DNA of 10,697 bases from assembly GCA_028276105.1 (NCBI GenBank), contig JAPYWZ010000010.1, forward strand, positions 1-10,697. Direction: 5' to 3'. Position 1 is the first letter of the stretch; each line of letters starts with the position of its first letter. The position numbers and the translations under genes were made by a program. The DNA comes from Microgenomates group bacterium. Its GTDB lineage: Bacteria; Patescibacteriota; Microgenomatia; UBA1406; GWC2-37-13. Below are positions 7,547 to 10,697 of the stretch, in pieces. The notes under the pieces are model-generated. The model had not been told where the DNA came from. It searched no databases and saw only the letters and a program-made list of their open reading frames with translations.

Positions 7547-9019
7547 AAAAATAAAATTTTGCCTTACATTTTTATTTTAGCTCTTATTTTTTTATTTTCT
7601 TTTTTGTTTTTTTATAGATTAGATTATAACACGTTGGTAAGTTGGGATGAGGCGTGGTATGCTTCAATTGCCAGAGATATTTTAAAAAGTGGTAATTGGA
7701 TAGATACTTCATTTAATGGTAAACCTTTTTATGATCATCCACCTTTAGGTTTTTGGCTTATGGCTTTAAGTTACAAAATTTTTGGGATTAATGAGTTTTC
7801 CGCCCGTTTCCCTTCAGCTTTTTTGGGGTTATTGACTATAATATTGGTTTTTTTTATTTTTAGAAAATTATTTAAAAATGATTACATTGCTTTTGTCTCA
7901 AGTTTGATTTTGGGAACATCGGTTTGGTATATTCTTCGAGTAAGATCGGGTAACTTAGATTCAATTTTATTATTTTTTTATGCCTTAACCGTCTATTTTT
8001 CATTAAAAGCAAAAGATAATTTTTTTTGGTTTATTTTAACGGGGATAGCTTTTGGCTTTTTGGTTTTGTCAAAAACGTTGGTGGGAATTTCGGCTATTTT
8101 TTTAATATTTTTAATTAATTTTCAAAACTTTTTAAAGTTATTTTCATCAAAAAAGAATTTTTTAAATAATTTTTTAATTATTTTAGTTAGTTTCATTTTA
8201 TTTTTTTTAATAGTTTCTCCATGGTATAAATTTCATTTGGAAAAATATCCTGAATTTTTTTATCATCATTTTTTTGATATTGGAACAAGAAGAAAGACTT
8301 TACAAGATTTTTTGAAATTAAATTATCAACTGCCTTTGTTTTATTTACATATGGGAGTAAGAAAGTGGTATTATCTTTGGTGGGTAAGTTTTATATATTT
8401 TTTTATTTCTTTAAAATTTTTAAAAAAAGAAATCTTTTTTCTTCTTTTTTGGAACATCGTTGTTTTATATCCATTTTTAACGACCGACTTAACTCATATT
8501 TGGCATCTTCTGCCAGTTTATTTGCCACTGAGTATGATTATAGCGGGTGGTTTTTATTATTTGGGAAGGTCGATGTATCGTTGGTTTCAAAAAAAATTTA
8601 GAAAAATTAACTTATTTAAAAAATATTTTTTAAAAATCGATTTTTTTAATTTTATTTATCTTTTTTGTTTTTTAATTTTAACCGTTATTCAAATAAAAAA
8701 TTTTTATAAAGAAATTATTCCCCAAAGTAAATATCTTCCTGATGAAGTTGAGATTTCAAAAAGATTGACAAAATATAAAGAGAAAATTTTTTTAGATGAT
8801 GATTTTTTACCCATTGCAGTTTTTTATTCACAAAAACAGGTTACTCCTTTGTATACTTTACCCGACGAACTTGGAACCATGGTTAAATTGTTTAAATCAA
8901 AAGAAAATAATTTTGTGATCGTTACTCGCAATTGGGCGGTGGCCAATTTAGATAAGGAGGGGATTAAGTATATTTTTTTAGAAAAAAATAAAAGTTATAG
9001 CATTTTAAAAAAAGAATGA
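7538..9019 (+). CDS. GT39/ArnT-like membrane glycosyltransferase
   Basis: A 493-residue integral membrane protein of the PMT/ArnT (GT39) type, which moves a sugar from an undecaprenyl- or dolichyl-phosphate carrier to a protein or glycolipid on the outer side of the membrane. Visible: a short basic N-terminus, TM1 at about 9-26, the catalytic outer-loop motif WDEAWYASIARDIL (36-49; D37 and E38), HPPLGFW (67-73), SARFPSAFLG (88-97), RVRSGNLDS (134-142), LSKTLVG (177-183) and SPWY (227-230). After the last membrane segment there is a soluble C-terminal part of about 90 residues with a beta-rich look. Length is normal for bacterial GT39 proteins. Its first 9 bp overlap the start of the opposite-strand glycosyltransferase, and its TGA overlaps the next gene's ATG (ATGA), implying translational coupling. 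The acceptor is unknown. Confidence 0.87.
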   Translation: MKHKNKILPYIFILALIFLFSFLFFYRLDYNTLVSWDEAWYASIARDILKSGNWIDTSFNGKPFYDHPPLGFWLMALSYKIFGINEFSARFPSAFLGLLTIILVFFIFRKLFKNDYIAFVSSLILGTSVWYILRVRSGNLDSILLFFYALTVYFSLKAKDNFFWFILTGIAFGFLVLSKTLVGISAIFLIFLINFQNFLKLFSSKKNFLNNFLIILVSFILFFLIVSPWYKFHLEKYPEFFYHHFFDIGTRRKTLQDFLKLNYQLPLFYLHMGVRKWYYLWWVSFIYFFISLKFLKKEIFFLLFWNIVVLYPFLTTDLTHIWHLLPVYLPLSMIIAGGFYYLGRSMYRWFQKKFRKINLFKKYFLKIDFFNFIYLFCFLILTVIQIKNFYKEIIPQSKYLPDEVEISKRLTKYKEKIFLDDDFLPIAVFYSQKQVTPLYTLPDELGTMVKLFKSKENNFVIVTRNWAVANLDKEGIKYIFLEKNKSYSILKKE

Positions 9020-10101
9020 TTATTTATTTTTCAACTATCTTTTTTTTAGTTATTTACTCTTATGCTTTAGTTGATCCTAATTTTACCTTATTTAATCATC
9101 CTTTTTGGACTTCTTTTAGAAACTTGATGGTTTATTTTGGTTATTATAAGCGTTTTTGGTTAACTTTAGTTTATATTTTATTTATTTTATTACTTTTTTA
9201 TTTTTATTTTTTCTTTCAAAAGAAAAAAATTAATGTTTTAAAGACTTCCTTCCTAATTGGATTTTTGACTTTATTTTCCTATCCTTTTTTATCTCATGAC
9301 TTTTTTAACTATTTATTTGATGCCAAAATCTTAACTTTTTATGGCAAAAATCCTTATCAATTTTCTGCATTAGATTTTCCCAAAGATTCTTGGACTCGTT
9401 TTATGCACTGGACTCACCGAACTTATCCTTATGGGCCAACGTTTTTACCAATAACCGCCATTCCTTCTTTTTTTTCTTTTGGTAAATTTTTTTTGGCCTT
9501 TTTTTTGTTTAAGCTGACTTGGTTTTTGTTTTATTTTTTAATGGTTTATTTTTCCTACAAAGCCGATAAAAAATGGAGTTTGGTTTTGGCTTTTCATCCT
9601 TTAATTATCATTGAAGGATTGATTAACAATCACAATGATTTACTTGCTTTGAGTTTTTCGGTTTTGGCAATATATTTTTTAATAAGGAAAAAAGATAAAT
9701 TATTAAGCGCAATTTTTTTTATCATTGGTGGAGGAATAAAATATCTTTCTTTACCGCTTATCTTTTTGATTATTAATAAAAAATTGGCACGAATATTATC
9801 TTTGTTTTTAATCTTTATTTTAATCCTTTATCTTACTTTTTTTTCGGAGATTCAGCCTTGGTATTTTTTGATTTTTTTTGCTTTTTATCCTTTTTTTCCC
9901 AAGTTAGTTGAAGAAAGACTAAATCTTTTTTTTGCCGGCCTTTTGTTTTCCTATTTTCCTTATCTTTTTTTTGGCGGGTGGGATAGTCTTGAAAAAATTA
10001 ATCAAAAACATATAATAATATCGATATTTACTCTTGTTAACGTTATTTATTTTATTTTTTTATTATTTTTTTATCGATGGAAAAATTTAAATTTAAGCTA
10101 A
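9016..10101 (+). CDS. GT87/MptB-like GT-C mannosyltransferase-type membrane protein
   Basis: The protein of 361 residues is mostly hydrophobic, with roughly nine to eleven membrane segments. Its motifs resemble polyprenyl-phosphate-mannose-dependent enzymes (GT87, MptA/MptB): SHDFFNYLFDAKILTFYGKN (93-112, with acidic D95) followed by PY; TYPYGP (136-141); HPLIIIEGLINNHNDLL (194-210), close to the family's EGxxNxHND pattern; GGGIKYLSLPL (238-248); and QPWYF (280-284). It probably adds a hexose to a surface lipid or polysaccharide on the outer leaflet; mannose specificity is only suggested by similarity. The start codon lies in the ATGA overlap with the preceding GT39-like gene, without a Shine-Dalgarno sequence. 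Its last 25 nt overlap the NYN gene. Confidence 0.8.
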   Translation: MIIYFSTIFFLVIYSYALVDPNFTLFNHPFWTSFRNLMVYFGYYKRFWLTLVYILFILLLFYFYFFFQKKKINVLKTSFLIGFLTLFSYPFLSHDFFNYLFDAKILTFYGKNPYQFSALDFPKDSWTRFMHWTHRTYPYGPTFLPITAIPSFFSFGKFFLAFFLFKLTWFLFYFLMVYFSYKADKKWSLVLAFHPLIIIEGLINNHNDLLALSFSVLAIYFLIRKKDKLLSAIFFIIGGGIKYLSLPLIFLIINKKLARILSLFLIFILILYLTFFSEIQPWYFLIFFAFYPFFPKLVEERLNLFFAGLLFSYFPYLFFGGWDSLEKINQKHIIISIFTLVNVIYFIFLLFFYRWKNLNLS

Positions 10102-10697
10102 AAGGTAAAACGTTAGTAATTATTGATTGGGCGAATGTTTACGGCTGGTTTAAAAAATTGAAATGGGAAATTGATCCAGAAAGACTTTATCAATATTTAA
10201 AATCTTATTCTCAAATAAAAGAAATTCGTTTTTATTTTGGAGTTGAAAAAGGCAATCGAAAGTCTGAACAATTTCAAAGAATAATCAAAAAAATAGGCTA
10301 TAAGGTTGTTTCTAAAGAATTAAAATGGGTGCCTCTAAATATTGATAAGGAATACTTTAAAAAAGCATTAAAGAATATTTTTAGTTATTATGGTTTTGAT
10401 AAAAAATTTTTAGAAGAATTTTTTGAAAAATTAAAAGAAGATAAAAATTTAAAAAGAAGAAAGTGTGATTTTGATTGTGAAATTGCTATTGATGTAATGA
10501 AAAATATAAACAAATTCAGTAGTTTTATTATCTTTAGTGGTGATGGCGATTATTTTAGTTTGGTTGAAGAAATTATTAATTCTGGCAAACAAATAATTGT
10601 AGTTGCCCTTAAAAACGCCATGGGTAAAGAATATGCAAAGTTTAAAAAAGGAGTTTTTATATGTAATATAAAAAAGTTAAAAGAATTTGTTAAAAAA
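10077..10697 (+). CDS. NYN/LabA-type PIN-like nuclease, 3' end beyond the window
   Basis: From ATG 10077 the frame runs without a stop for 207 codons to the last base, so the gene is incomplete. It shows the NYN (LabA/DUF88) fold of PIN-like metal-dependent RNases: LVIIDWANVYGWF (13-25; D17, N20), a middle acidic motif KCDFDCEIAIDVM (129-141; D133, D139), and FSGDGDYFSLVEEI (153-166; D156, D158), then the usual IIVVALKN strand. All expected acidic residues are present, so it is probably an active endoribonuclease or RNA-processing factor. A helical Lys/Glu-rich insertion (about 90-128) lies between the first and second acidic motifs. It overlaps the upstream membrane glycosyltransferase by 25 nt in another frame and has no Shine-Dalgarno sequence. 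The substrate is unknown. Confidence 0.87.
   Translation, partial: MEKFKFKLKGKTLVIIDWANVYGWFKKLKWEIDPERLYQYLKSYSQIKEIRFYFGVEKGNRKSEQFQRIIKKIGYKVVSKELKWVPLNIDKEYFKKALKNIFSYYGFDKKFLEEFFEKLKEDKNLKRRKCDFDCEIAIDVMKNINKFSSFIIFSGDGDYFSLVEEIINSGKQIIVVALKNAMGKEYAKFKKGVFICNIKKLKEFVKK

Noticed and set aside
8365..8601. A + strand frame of 78 codons
   Set aside because: It is an alternative frame inside the GT39-like gene, whose own frame continues without interruption.

Overview
The window is strongly AT-rich. Its proteins are rich in Lys, Ile, Phe and Asn, the genes are tightly packed or overlapping, and Shine-Dalgarno sites are almost absent. Together with three divergent GT-C membrane glycosyltransferases, a single-pass LysM protein and an NYN-domain protein, this suggests an uncultured Patescibacteria/CPR genome, possibly of the Microgenomates type. 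This placement is an inference from style and gene content; no marker gene is present. The standard genetic code fits: TGA ends two genes and never occurs inside the long frames.

Left part (1-4839): a defence pair on the + strand. A full-length type I restriction subunit HsdR is followed after 5 nt by a DUF262 protein with a C-terminal HNH-like motif (GmrSD/BrxU-like). The methylase and specificity subunits are not in the window and, if present, would lie upstream of base 1.

Middle part (4840-5736): about 0.9 kb with no long gene but not empty. It holds a candidate terminator, then two small + strand genes. Each has a -10-like hexamer about 11 nt before its ATG, and each would read as one continuous protein if a single base were removed near its start. 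The first encodes a small basic Pro/Asn/Arg-rich protein. The second encodes a small protein with a C-x4-C...C-x2-C pattern, and a stem-loop follows its stop codon. Bases 5581-5720 show nothing further that I can support.

Right part (5737-10697): a cell-envelope cluster. A membrane-anchored LysM protein converges on, and overlaps by 11 nt, a minus-strand GT-C glycosyltransferase. That gene is head-to-head with a GT39/ArnT-like glycosyltransferase, and their start codons share 9 bp. The GT39-like gene overlaps by ATGA a GT87/MptB-like glycosyltransferase, which in turn overlaps by 25 nt a NYN/LabA-type PIN-like nuclease gene running off the window end. The three glycosyltransferases probably use lipid-linked sugar donors at the outer membrane face to build surface glycans. 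The NYN protein is probably co-transcribed with two of them, but its role there is unknown.

Overall: one restriction/defence operon, a small unexplained pair of disrupted genes, and an envelope glycosylation locus. No tRNA, rRNA, CRISPR array or insertion sequence was seen.
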